Below, one piece after another: positions 24,199 through 32,401 of a stretch of DNA of 37,865 bases. Under the pieces are notes generated by a model. The model searched no databases, had not been told where the DNA came from, and was given only the letters and a program-made list of their open reading frames with translations. Made by a program: the position numbers and the translations under genes. Source of the stretch: Allostellaceae bacterium (GTDB lineage Bacteria > Pseudomonadota > Alphaproteobacteria > ATCC43930 > CGMCC-115725); assembly GCA_025451725.1 (NCBI GenBank), contig JANWJX010000050.1, positions 1 to 37,865 of the forward strand, in the 5' to 3' direction. The first letter of the stretch is position 1. Each line of letters begins with the position of its first letter.

Positions 24199-25221
24199 AT
24201 GAGCAGCGCCGCGTCCACACCCGCCTTTCGCATCGAACGCTCGACGCGCACGAGTTGGATTGGGTTGGTATTGGCGATTGCCATCGTCGTGCTGTTGGTG
24301 TCGGTACCATGGTGGGGCGGCGAGGACGATCTGCGGCTGATCGTGGAGATCTGCTACACCATAGCGCTCGCGCAATTGTGGAATCTCCTCGCCGGCTATG
24401 CCGGCCTGGTGTCGGTCGGACAGCAAGCTTTTGTCGGGCTTGGCGGCTACGCATTGTTTGGGTTGACCATTCTTGCCGGCGTGCCGCCACTGCCCGCGAT
24501 CGTGCTGGCGGGGGTTATTGCCGCCCTTATCGCGGTGCCGACAGCGTTGATCGTGTTCCGCCTTCGCGGCGCTTATTTCGCCATCGGTACCTGGGTGATC
24601 GCCGAAGTGTATAGCGAGGTGATGGGGCTGATCCGCGACCTCGGCGCCGGCACCGGCATGAGCTTACCGGTGGCGATTTCGCGCCACGTCGGCGAGACCA
24701 GATTTGATCGCGAGGCCTCTCTTTATTACGTCGGACTAGTCATCGGCATCGGCACCGTGGCGGTGGTGTTCGCCTGGCTGCGTTCGCGCCAGGGTTTGGC
24801 GCTGACCGCGATCCGCGACAGCGAAACGGCAGCGGGAAGCGTCGGCATCAATAACGACCGGACCAAGTATGCTGTCTATCTGCTCGCGGCGCTGGTGACG
24901 GGCATGATCGGCGCGTTGATCTATCTCGAAAAGTTGCGCATTTCCCCGGACTCCGCTTTCGACGTCATCGACTGGACCGCGGACATCATCTTTATTGTTG
25001 TTATCGGGGGCATCGGCAGTATCGAAGGGCCGTTCTTGGGAGCCTTGGTGTTCTTTGCCTTGCGATATTTCTTGGCCGATTATGGCGCCTGGTACATGAT
25101 CTTGCTCGGTGCGGTCGCCGTGGTCATTATGCTACTCGCGCCGCGCGGGCTGTGGGGCCTCGTCGCCGATCGCTTCGATATTCACTTTTTCCCGGTCCGC
25201 CGCCGGGTTCGTCTCGAATGA
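24199..25221 (+). CDS. livM: HAAT ABC transporter permease (LivM type)
   Basis: A 340-residue permease. Family marks are YAGLVSVGQQAFVGLGGY near residues 73-90, GAYFAIGTWVIAE, TAIRDSETAAGSVGIN in the cytoplasmic loop, and GGIGSIEGPFLGALVFFAL near the end. About nine hydrophobic segments are seen. Together with LivH it builds the membrane channel. The hydroxyquinol-type dioxygenase gene starts only 9 bp after its stop with GAGGAGG in that gap, so transporter and dioxygenase are surely on one transcript. This is the best in-sequence hint that the transported compound is related to aromatics or to the purines handled next. Confidence 0.93.
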   Translation: MSSAASTPAFRIERSTRTSWIGLVLAIAIVVLLVSVPWWGGEDDLRLIVEICYTIALAQLWNLLAGYAGLVSVGQQAFVGLGGYALFGLTILAGVPPLPAIVLAGVIAALIAVPTALIVFRLRGAYFAIGTWVIAEVYSEVMGLIRDLGAGTGMSLPVAISRHVGETRFDREASLYYVGLVIGIGTVAVVFAWLRSRQGLALTAIRDSETAAGSVGINNDRTKYAVYLLAALVTGMIGALIYLEKLRISPDSAFDVIDWTADIIFIVVIGGIGSIEGPFLGALVFFALRYFLADYGAWYMILLGAVAVVIMLLAPRGLWGLVADRFDIHFFPVRRRVRLE

Positions 25222-25230
25222 GGAGGAAAA

Positions 25231-26061
25231 ATGCCTGCCCTGATTGGATCGCAACTCACCGACGAAGTCGTGTCGCGCTACAAGGACTGTTCTGATCCCC
25301 GGCTGAAGGAGATTATGACCAGTCTGGTCAAGCATCTCCATTCCTTCGCCCGCGAGATGAAGCTGACCGAGCAGGAATGGATCAAGGGCATCGAGTTCGT
25401 CACATCCGTCGGCCAGATCTGCGACGAGATGCGTCAGGAATTTATTCTCTTGTCGGACGTGCTCGGCCTGTCGATGACGGTCGTCGAACTCAACCACGGC
25501 ACCGGCGCCGGCGAGACCGAAGCGACGGTGCAGGGTCCGTTCTATGTGCCGGGCGCGCCGGAACTGCCGAAGGGCGCGACGGTCGACGGCAACCCGCCGG
25601 GCGATCCGCTCGACGTCACCGGGGTGATTCACGATCCGAAAGGCAAGCCGATTGCCAACGCGCTGATCGATGTGTGGCAGGCGGGCGAGGATGGGCTGTA
25701 TTCCAACCAGGATCCGAAAAAGCCGAAATACGAATTGCGCGGCAAGTTTCGTTCCGACCGCGACGGCACCTATCACTTCAAGTCGGTGTTGCCGAAGGGT
25801 TATCAGATTCCGACCGACGGGCCTGTGGGCGTTCTGATGCGCGCGACCAACCGTGCGCCGTGGCGGCCGGCGCATCTGCACTTCATGGTGTCGGCCGAAG
25901 GCTACAAGCCGCTCACGACGCATCTCTTCGTCAAGGGCGCGCCGCACATCAAAGAAGACGCCGTGTTTGGCGTGAAGGAATCGCTGATCCAGGATTTCAA
26001 AGCGGTCGGCAAGAATACCTACGCGCTGAAGTACGATTTCGGACTCAGCCCGCGGGCGTAA
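25231..26061 (+). CDS. Intradiol dioxygenase, hydroxyquinol 1,2-dioxygenase type
   Basis: A 276-residue non-heme Fe(III) dioxygenase that opens the ring between adjacent hydroxyls; for hydroxyquinol the product is maleylacetate. Iron ligands are Tyr157 (GLYSNQ), Tyr191 (PKGYQIP), His215 and His217 (PAHLHF). The N-terminal helical dimerisation domain of about 100 residues (FVTSVGQICDEMRQEFILLSD and neighbours) and the ATVQGPFY-PGAP motif place it with hydroxyquinol/catechol 1,2-dioxygenases (PnpG type) and not with protocatechuate enzymes. It is between the HAAT transporter (9 bp upstream) and the urate hydroxylase gene (66 bp downstream). This context is odd for an aromatic enzyme, but hydroquinone pathway genes lie upstream. 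Confidence 0.87.
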   Translation: MPALIGSQLTDEVVSRYKDCSDPRLKEIMTSLVKHLHSFAREMKLTEQEWIKGIEFVTSVGQICDEMRQEFILLSDVLGLSMTVVELNHGTGAGETEATVQGPFYVPGAPELPKGATVDGNPPGDPLDVTGVIHDPKGKPIANALIDVWQAGEDGLYSNQDPKKPKYELRGKFRSDRDGTYHFKSVLPKGYQIPTDGPVGVLMRATNRAPWRPAHLHFMVSAEGYKPLTTHLFVKGAPHIKEDAVFGVKESLIQDFKAVGKNTYALKYDFGLSPRA

Positions 26062-26127
26062 CGCATTGAAGCGGAGCGGCGGCGCCGGGGATGCGCCGCC
26101 GCATCCGTCTTGGTACGGCGGGGGAAA

Positions 26128-27318
26128 ATGGTCTCGGTCATTCTCGAATGGGCCAACCTGTTCGTACGCTGGTTCCACATCATTGTCGGGATCGGCTGGA
26201 TCGGCACTTCGTTTTTTTTCATCTATCTCGATGCGCACCTGACAGCCGCGCTCGGCGGCAATAAACACTCCGCCGGCAAGATCTGGCTCATCCATAGCGG
26301 CGGCTATTACGAGGTCGAGAAACTCAAATACGTCCCGCCGGACAAAATTCCGGAATTGCATTGGTACAAGTGGGAGGCCTATCTCACCGGCCTTTCTGGC
26401 ATCACGCTCTTGTTCATCGTCTACTATTTCGGCGGCAGCGGCTTCATGGTCGATCCCGCCGTCGCCAACTTGACTCAGCTCGAAGCCGTTGCCATCGGCA
26501 TCGTCACGCTGGCCGGCGGCTTCGCCATCTACGAAGCGATCTGGCGCTCGCCCCTCAACCGGCTCGAAGGGGTGATGAACCTCGTCTGCGCGGCGCTGCT
26601 CGTCGTCATCGCGTGGGGCCTGACACATCTCCTGTCGGGACGCGCCGCCTACATGCATGTCGGCGCCATGATGGGCATCATCATGGTGTCGAACGTGCTG
26701 TTCGTGATTCAGCCCGGCCAGCGCCGCATGGTGCGCGCCAACGCGGCGGGGCAGGTGCCCGATCCTGCCTGGGGCAACGCCGCGAAACAGCGCTCCGTCC
26801 ATAACAACTACATGACCCTGCCGGTCGTGTTCGTGATGATCTCGAATCATTTTCCGAACACTTACGGCCAGAAATGGAATTGGGCAATTCTGCTCGCGCT
26901 GTTCGTAATCGGCGGCTTGGTGCGCTATTTCCTCAACACATTCGACCGCGGCGGCAAGGCCGCGCCTTATGTGCTGGCGGGCGCCGTGGTCGGCGCGCTG
27001 GCGTTGGCGCTGGCGACATCATTGCCGATGAGCAGCGGCGCCGCCTCCGGTGAGCGCGTCAGCTTCAACCAGGTCGACGCGGTGTTCGCGCATCGCTGCG
27101 TGCAATGTCATTCGGCGCGCCCGACCGACGATATGTTCCACGAGGCGCCGAACGGCGTGAAGTTCGACACCAAGCAGCAGATCGCCGGGGTGCTCGCGAA
27201 GATCAAGCTCATGGCGGTCGATACCAACGCCATGCCGCTCGGCAACAAGACCGGCATGACCGAGAAGGAGCGCGCACTGCTCGGCGTCTGGATCGCGGAG
27301 GGCGCGTCCCTTGACTGA
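26128..27318 (+). CDS. puuD: Membrane urate hydroxylase with C-terminal cytochrome c domain
   Basis: Oxidises urate to 5-hydroxyisourate at the inner membrane and passes electrons to the respiratory chain through its own heme. Residues 1 to about 300 contain about eight membrane segments of the PuuD family (RWFHIIVGIGWIGTSFFF at the start, SVHNNYMTLPVVF later). A cytochrome c domain follows with the heme motif CVQCH near residue 320 and a likely Met ligand in NAMPLG. The ATG at 26128 with GCGGGGGAAA just upstream is preferred to an upstream TTG. The end overlaps puuE by 8 bp. Known PuuD proteins are about 400 residues, as here. Confidence 0.93.
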   Translation: MVSVILEWANLFVRWFHIIVGIGWIGTSFFFIYLDAHLTAALGGNKHSAGKIWLIHSGGYYEVEKLKYVPPDKIPELHWYKWEAYLTGLSGITLLFIVYYFGGSGFMVDPAVANLTQLEAVAIGIVTLAGGFAIYEAIWRSPLNRLEGVMNLVCAALLVVIAWGLTHLLSGRAAYMHVGAMMGIIMVSNVLFVIQPGQRRMVRANAAGQVPDPAWGNAAKQRSVHNNYMTLPVVFVMISNHFPNTYGQKWNWAILLALFVIGGLVRYFLNTFDRGGKAAPYVLAGAVVGALALALATSLPMSSGAASGERVSFNQVDAVFAHRCVQCHSARPTDDMFHEAPNGVKFDTKQQIAGVLAKIKLMAVDTNAMPLGNKTGMTEKERALLGVWIAEGASLD

Positions 27319-28240
27319 CACGAGACAGAACTATCCCCGTGACATGACCGGATACGGGCACGACTGGCCCGATCCGAAATGGCCGGGCGGCGCCCGCGTC
27401 GCTGTGCAGTTCGTCATCAATTTCGAGGAAGGTGGCGAGAACAACATTCTCCACGGCGACGCCGCGTCGGAAGCCTTCCTGAGCGACATCGTCAATGCCG
27501 TGCCGCTTTTGGGCGTCCGGCACATCAACATGGAATCGCATTACGAATATGGCAGCCGCGTCGGCTGGTGGCGGCTGCGCCGGATGTTCGCCGAGCGCAA
27601 GCTGCCGGTGACAGTGTTCGCCGTCGGCATGGCGCTGGGCAGAGTGCCCGAGATAGCCGCCTCGATGGTCGAGGCCGATTTTGAGGTCGCGTCGCACGGC
27701 TGGCGCTGGATCGACTACCAGTACATCGACCCCGAGACCGAGCGCGCGCATATCAAGCTCGCCGTCGAGGCGATCGAACGGGCCTCGGGCGTCAAACCGC
27801 TCGGCTGGTACACCGGCCGCATGGGCCCGAACACCCGCCGCCTCGTCGCCGAGCATGGCGGGTTTCTCTACGACGCGGATTCCTATGCCGATGAGCTGCC
27901 CTATTGGGAGACCGTTGAGGGCAAACCGCATCTCATCGTGCCCTACACGCTTGAGGCCAACGACATGCGCCTCACCACGGCGCAGGGTTTCGGCAACGGC
28001 GAGCATTTCTTCCAGTACCTCAAGGACAGTTTTGATCTGCTCTATCAAGAAGGCGAAACCCGCCCACGCATGATGTCGGTCGGTCTCCATTGCCGCCTTG
28101 TCGGGCGGCCGGGCCGGGCGCAGGCGCTGGCGCGCTTCCTCGATCATGTGCAGCGCCACGATCGAGTCTGGATCTGCCGCCGCATCGACATCGCGCGACA
28201 TTGGCGCAAGAACTTTCCGTACCGCAAGGCGGCGTCATGA
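27311..28240 (+). CDS. puuE: Allantoinase, polysaccharide deacetylase-fold type (PuuE)
   Basis: Opens allantoin to allantoate. The 309-residue protein has the NodB/polysaccharide deacetylase fold of the metal-independent PuuE allantoinases. Visible marks are NYPRDMTGYG at the start, FVINFEEGGENNILHGD, ESHYEYGSRVGWWRL, EVASHGWRWIDYQ and GWYTGRMGPNTRRLV. It overlaps puuD by 8 bp upstream and the uraD-allC fusion by 4 bp downstream, so it is translated from the same message as both. Length and motifs are complete. It belongs to the purine nitrogen pathway in this operon. Confidence 0.95.
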   Translation: MTDTRQNYPRDMTGYGHDWPDPKWPGGARVAVQFVINFEEGGENNILHGDAASEAFLSDIVNAVPLLGVRHINMESHYEYGSRVGWWRLRRMFAERKLPVTVFAVGMALGRVPEIAASMVEADFEVASHGWRWIDYQYIDPETERAHIKLAVEAIERASGVKPLGWYTGRMGPNTRRLVAEHGGFLYDADSYADELPYWETVEGKPHLIVPYTLEANDMRLTTAQGFGNGEHFFQYLKDSFDLLYQEGETRPRMMSVGLHCRLVGRPGRAQALARFLDHVQRHDRVWICRRIDIARHWRKNFPYRKAAS

Positions 28241-30027
28241 CCGTCACGCTCGGCGCGCTCAACGGCATGGACCGTGCCACCTTCGTCGAGCTGCTCGGCG
28301 CGGTGTTCGAGCATTCGCCGTGGATCGCTGAGGCGGCGTGGCAGCGCCGGCCTTTCGCGAGCATCGATGCGCTGCACCAGGCGATGGTCGACACCGTGAT
28401 CGCGGCGCCGCACGACAAGCAATTGGCGTTGCTCAAGGCCCATCCCGAACTCGGCGCCTCCAAGATCGTCGCTGAATTTTCGCGCCGCGAGCAAGCCTCG
28501 GCCGGGCTCGACAGCGCGCGCCTCGCCGACGCGGCGAAGCTGCGCAACCTCAACCGAACCTATCGCGACCGGTTCGGCTTCCCCTTCATCATGGCGGTGA
28601 AGGGCAAGCAGCGCGCCGAGATCATCGCGGCGATGGAACAGCGCGTCACCCACGCGGCCGACGACGAGTTCGCAGTCGCGCTCGACGAGGTCGCGAAGAT
28701 CGCGCGCTTCCGCGTAGACGACATCCTCGCCGACGACCGCGCCGCTGCCGAGCCCGATCCGATGGCGGGCGTTGGCGCCCAACTCCTCGACCGCGCCGAC
28801 CAGCTCGGCGCCGTCACCGAGGTGCCCGGTACCGTCACGCGCACCTTCCTGACGCCGCAGCACCGCGAGGCGGCGCGCATGGTCATGGACTGGATGCGCT
28901 TCGCCGGCATGGACGCGTCGATGGACGCGATTGGCAACGTCGTCGGGCGCTACGAGGGCGCGAAGCCGGGCCTGCCGGCGCTGCTCATCGGCTCGCATCT
29001 CGACACGGTGCGCGACGCCGGCAAGTATGACGGCATTCTCGGCGTGCTCGCCGCCATCGCCTGCGTTGGCGCGATGCACAAGCGCAACGAGCGGCCGCCC
29101 TTCGCCATCGAAGTGATCGGCTTCGGCGACGAGGAAGGCGTGCGCTTCCAGTCGACGCTGCTCGGCAGCCGCGCGGTCGCCGGCACGTTCGACAAGACCG
29201 TGCTCGACCGCAAGGATGCCGACGGCGTCACCATGCGCGAGGCGCTGGCCGCGTTTGGCCTCGACCCCGCGAGCATCCGCATGATCGCGCGGCGGCGCGG
29301 CGACGTGCTCGGCTATCTCGAGCTGCACATCGAGCAAGGCCCGGTGCTCGAGGCGGACAATCTGCCTGTCGGCATCGTCACCTCGATCGCCGGCGGCACG
29401 CGCGCCAACATCGACGTCACCGGCATGTCCGGCCATGCCGGCACCGTGCCGATGAAGCTGCGCCACGACGCGCTCGCCGCCGCGGCGGAGATCATCCTTG
29501 CCATCGAGGCGCGCGCCCGCGACAACCCGGCGTTGGTCGCCACGGTGGGGCGGATTGCGGCGTCGCCCGGCGCCACCAACGTCATCCCCGGCAAGGCCAG
29601 CTTCAGCCTCGATCTCCGCTCGCCCGACGACGCGACGCGGCTCGGCGCCTACACGGACATCGTCGCCGCGTCGCAATCGATCGCGCGCAAGCGCGGCGTC
29701 ACCGTCGCCATCGACCGCACCTTCGAGAGCCCCGCGGTGGCATGCTCCGCTTGGCTGATGGTGGAGATCGAGCGCGCCATCGCCGCGCTCGGCGTGACCC
29801 GCCGCCGTCTCGCCAGCGGGGCGGGGCACGACGCGATGGCGATTGCCAGCCTGTGCGACGTCGGCATGATCTTCGTCCGTTGCAAAGGCGGCATCAGCCA
29901 CAACCCGGCGGAATCGATCACCGAAGCCGACGCCGAAATCGGCGCGCGCGTCCTCTACCGTGTTCTGCGCAAATTCCAGCCGCGCGATGCGACGCCGCCG
30001 CGCAAGACCGAGCGAGCGCCGGGTTAG
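28237..30027 (+). CDS. Bifunctional OHCU decarboxylase-allantoate amidohydrolase fusion
   Basis: A 596-residue fusion. Residues 1 to about 165 are OHCU decarboxylase (UraD) with the active-site His69 (AHPEL) and FGFPF; this forms S-allantoin. Residues from about 180 to 596 are an AllC/HyuC-type M20 amidohydrolase with metal ligands His254 (GSHLDTV), Asp265 (KYDG), Glu299/300 (GDEEG), His364 (LHIEQG) and a late His (GISHNPAE), producing ureidoglycine and ammonia. The pathway order is UraD, PuuE, AllC, so the fused steps are not consecutive. The ATG at 28237 gives an ATGA overlap with puuE; upstream residues in the longer frame have no family similarity. Confidence 0.92.
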   Translation: MTVTLGALNGMDRATFVELLGAVFEHSPWIAEAAWQRRPFASIDALHQAMVDTVIAAPHDKQLALLKAHPELGASKIVAEFSRREQASAGLDSARLADAAKLRNLNRTYRDRFGFPFIMAVKGKQRAEIIAAMEQRVTHAADDEFAVALDEVAKIARFRVDDILADDRAAAEPDPMAGVGAQLLDRADQLGAVTEVPGTVTRTFLTPQHREAARMVMDWMRFAGMDASMDAIGNVVGRYEGAKPGLPALLIGSHLDTVRDAGKYDGILGVLAAIACVGAMHKRNERPPFAIEVIGFGDEEGVRFQSTLLGSRAVAGTFDKTVLDRKDADGVTMREALAAFGLDPASIRMIARRRGDVLGYLELHIEQGPVLEADNLPVGIVTSIAGGTRANIDVTGMSGHAGTVPMKLRHDALAAAAEIILAIEARARDNPALVATVGRIAASPGATNVIPGKASFSLDLRSPDDATRLGAYTDIVAASQSIARKRGVTVAIDRTFESPAVACSAWLMVEIERAIAALGVTRRRLASGAGHDAMAIASLCDVGMIFVRCKGGISHNPAESITEADAEIGARVLYRVLRKFQPRDATPPRKTERAPG

Positions 30028-30202
30028 CGTCTATATCTTGTGCCTGTCCGCCGCGGTAGTTCCTCCTGTTCTTTCTGTTATCTGCTGGGAATTTACAGGT
30101 GCTGGCTGGGCGCGCTTTTCCTGCGGAGCCACAAGAACCACAAAGGTGCGCTGTCATGGGGATGCGGCATTTACAGCAAATGAGTACAAAACGAGGGGTG
30201 CC
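30028..30202 (+). promoter_or_regulatory. Intergenic leader before the NicO-like gene
   Basis: A gap with no confident gene. It probably holds the promoter and RNA leader of the metal-transporter gene. ATTTACAG occurs twice as a direct repeat at 30091-30098 and 30169-30176. No terminator is apparent right after the allC part, so readthrough from the purine operon cannot be excluded. I see no match to the cobalamin or NiCo riboswitch patterns I know. Confidence 0.35.
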
Positions 30203-30268
30203 ATGCAAAATCTATTGACGCGGGTCCGCCTCGCGATCCGCGTCGGGCGCGGCTACCATTCCTGTTGA
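30203..30268 (+). CDS. Candidate 21-residue upstream ORF (leader peptide)
   Basis: An ATG at 30203, with GAGGGG five bases upstream, opens a short frame of 21 residues, MQNLLTRVRL then AIRVGRGYHSC, ending in Cys-TGA at 30266-30268. The stop lies one base before the start ATG of the NicO-like gene (TGAGATG), an arrangement suited to translational coupling. The peptide is basic and ends in His-Ser-Cys, which may be a metal- or cysteine-sensing context. No homologue is known to me. It is inferred from layout alone and could be chance. Confidence 0.4.
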   Translation: MQNLLTRVRLAIRVGRGYHSC

Positions 30269-30269
30269 G

Positions 30270-31139
30270 ATGATGCTCCCGTTCGGAAACCTGCAATCGC
30301 CATCGACGCTGATGCTGGTCGTTGCCGTCATCGTCGTCGGCGTTCTGCATACGGCAGTCCCCGATCATTGGGTCCCGATAAGTTTGCTCGCTCGCCAGAA
30401 CGGTTGGTCGAAGGCCGAAACCGCATGGGCTGCCGCACGGGCGGGGATGGGCCATGTTCTGTCGACGCTCGCCATCGGTCTCGCAGTTTGGTTGGTTGGC
30501 GTATCGGCGGCGCAACGGTTCGGCGGCGTGGTCGATACGATTGCCAGTGTCGCGTTGGTCTTGTTCGGGGGGTGGTCCATCGTCACGGGGTTGATGGAGT
30601 TGCGTCTCGAACATGGTCGTCACCAGCATCATCATCACGGCGACAGCGGTCATGACCATCACGGGCATGGGCACGGCCACGGTCCAGATCGCCATCGCCA
30701 TCGCCACGATCACGCTGAAGAAATGCGCCATGCCCATTGGCATCGCCACGCCGACCGCGTGCCGCATATCCATATCCACGCCCACGCGCCGGCGAAATCC
30801 CACCCGATCACGAGCGCGATGTCGCTCGATCCGCCGTTCCACGAACATTCGCATCGCGCGACGGGGCGCGGCGCGCTTTTGATCATCCTCGGCTCGTCGC
30901 CGATGATAGAGGGTATTCCCGCTTTCTTTGCCGCCAGCAGGCTAGGCGTCGGCACAATCCTGCTGATGGCGGTTCTGTTCGCGGCCAGCAGCATCGCCAC
31001 CTATGTCGCCCTGTGCGTCTATTCGGCGGCTGGCCTGCAACGAGCGTCGTTGGGGCCCGTGGAACGCTACGGCGAAATCCTGAGCGGGGCGTTCATTGCG
31101 CTGATTGGCGTCGTGTTCTGGGTCTGGCCGGTTCTCTAG
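30270..31139 (+). CDS. Histidine-rich NicO/UreH-like membrane metal transporter
   Basis: A 289-residue inner-membrane protein with about six hydrophobic segments. His27 to His33 (HTAVPDH) forms HX4DH, the sort of motif used for nickel/cobalt in NiCoT/NicO proteins. A loop from about 115 to 195 contains more than 25 His, clustered as HHHH, HGHGHGHG and HIHIHAH, expected for metal capture. Export (RcnA-like) or import cannot be separated from sequence. The purine operon upstream leads to ureidoglycolate and urea, and urease needs nickel, so nickel supply is an attractive inference; no urease gene is in the window. Adjacent ATG codons at 30270 and 30273 could both start it. Confidence 0.75.
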   Translation: MMLPFGNLQSPSTLMLVVAVIVVGVLHTAVPDHWVPISLLARQNGWSKAETAWAAARAGMGHVLSTLAIGLAVWLVGVSAAQRFGGVVDTIASVALVLFGGWSIVTGLMELRLEHGRHQHHHHGDSGHDHHGHGHGHGPDRHRHRHDHAEEMRHAHWHRHADRVPHIHIHAHAPAKSHPITSAMSLDPPFHEHSHRATGRGALLIILGSSPMIEGIPAFFAASRLGVGTILLMAVLFAASSIATYVALCVYSAAGLQRASLGPVERYGEILSGAFIALIGVVFWVWPVL

Positions 31140-31150
31140 CGCCGTCTCTT

Positions 31151-31190
31151 AGAAAAAACGCCCTCCCCGGTTTCCGGGGGAGGGCGCGTG
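31151..31190 (-). terminator. Intrinsic terminator for the minus-strand purine/nucleoside operon
   Basis: Hairpin with arms CGCCCTCCCC and GGGGAGGGCG plus an inner GG/CC pair. Read on the minus strand, after the BMP gene, it is followed by TTTTTT (A-run at 31153-31158 on the plus strand). A second hairpin, CCTCCCCC-N5-GGGGGAGG, lies at 31203-31223 between them. On the plus strand the same stems follow the NicO-like gene but lack a T-run, so its termination is less sure. Confidence 0.8.
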
Positions 31191-31236
31191 AATGGGGAAT
31201 CACCTCCCCCATCAAGGGGGAGGGGTTGCGCTTTTA

Positions 31237-32331
31237 CTAGCTGCGCAGGTCGCCTTCGACGCCCTGGACGTACCAGTTGAGGCCCGCGATCTGGCCGTCC
31301 GGCATGTTGGCGCCGGCCGCGACCTTGGTGGCGCCGCTCTTGTCGACCACCGGGCCGTCGAACGGATGACGGGCGCCCGACTTGACGTCGTTGTACGCCT
31401 TCATGCCGTCGGCTGCCGCCGCCGCGGGGACATGCGAGTTGAAGGTCGGCATCGACAGCATGCCGGCGGCGAGGCCGCCCCAGGTGTCGGTCGACTTCCA
31501 GCTGCCGTCGAGCACCATCTTGGTGCGCTCGACGTAATATGGCGCCCAATTGTCGACGTTCGACGTGACGCAATGCGTCGGGCCGAACTTCGCCATGTCG
31601 GACGATTGGCCGAAGGCCCAGGCCCCGCGTGCCTCGGCGGTCTGAACCGGCGCCGGGCTGTCGGTGTGCTGGCAGATGATGTCGGCGCCCTGGTCGATCA
31701 GCGCCTTGGCGGCGTCGGCTTCCTTGCCGGGATCGAACCAGCCGTTGACGTAGATCACCTTCACCTTGCCGTCGGGACGGATCTTGCGGAAGGCGAGGGT
31801 GAAGGCGTCGATGCCCATGATGACTTCGGGAATCGGAATCGAGCCGACATAGCCGACAATGCCCGACTTGGAGAGATGGCCGGCGAGTGTGCCCTGCACG
31901 GTGCGGCCTTCATAGAAGCGGATGTTGTAGGTCGCGACGTTGGCCGAGCGCTTATAGCCGGTGGCGTGCTCGAACTTCACCTTGGGGAAGTTCTTGGCGA
32001 CCTTGATGGTCTGATCCATGTAGCCGAACGAGGTGGTGAAGATCAGCCCGTAGCCCTGATTGGCAAGCTGGGTCAGGACGCGCTCGCAATCGGCGCCTTC
32101 CGGCACGCTTTCGACCTTGTGGGTCTCGACGCGGTCGCCGAGTTCCTTCTGCACCGCGAGGCGGCCGAGATCGTGCTGGTAGGAATAGCCCATGTCGCCC
32201 GACGGGCCGACCAGGATCCACGCCGCTTTCAGCTTGTCTGCCGCGCGCGCGATATAGGGCATGCCGAGCACCGACGTCGCGGCAACCGCGCCGCCCGCGC
32301 CGATGATGAAGTCTCTACGCTTGATACTCAT
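31237..32331 (-). CDS. BMP-family ABC transporter substrate-binding protein
   Basis: A 364-residue periplasmic protein of the BMP (basic membrane protein/PnrA) family, whose members mostly bind purine or pyrimidine nucleosides. The start MSIKRRDFIIGAGG is a twin-arginine signal ending at ARAAD. Family motifs are GPSGDMGYSYQHDLG, YGLIFTTSFGYMDQ, GYVGSIPIPEV and HTDSPAP. The frame is open to 32367, but GGGGAGAG directly before the ATG at 32331 and the Tat signal define the start. It is the last gene of the minus-strand operon, 70 bp after the permease, with a terminator following. Purine or nucleoside uptake fits the xanthine dehydrogenase genes on the same transcript. Confidence 0.92.
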   Translation of the reverse strand: MSIKRRDFIIGAGGAVAATSVLGMPYIARAADKLKAAWILVGPSGDMGYSYQHDLGRLAVQKELGDRVETHKVESVPEGADCERVLTQLANQGYGLIFTTSFGYMDQTIKVAKNFPKVKFEHATGYKRSANVATYNIRFYEGRTVQGTLAGHLSKSGIVGYVGSIPIPEVIMGIDAFTLAFRKIRPDGKVKVIYVNGWFDPGKEADAAKALIDQGADIICQHTDSPAPVQTAEARGAWAFGQSSDMAKFGPTHCVTSNVDNWAPYYVERTKMVLDGSWKSTDTWGGLAAGMLSMPTFNSHVPAAAAADGMKAYNDVKSGARHPFDGPVVDKSGATKVAAGANMPDGQIAGLNWYVQGVEGDLRS

Positions 32332-32401
32332 ACCTGCACTCTCCCCTGTTTTGCGCGGCCTCCTCATCGGCCAGTCGCGCGGTTGAACCAGAATACATGC
32401 C

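Noticed and set aside
22921-24426. A 501-codon minus-strand frame opposite livF and livH
   Set aside because: Antisense shadow; the plus-strand genes have intact Walker and permease motifs.
30610-30800. Apparent CAT/CAC-rich tandem repeat
   Set aside because: It codes the histidine-rich loop of the membrane protein and has no regular repeat unit.
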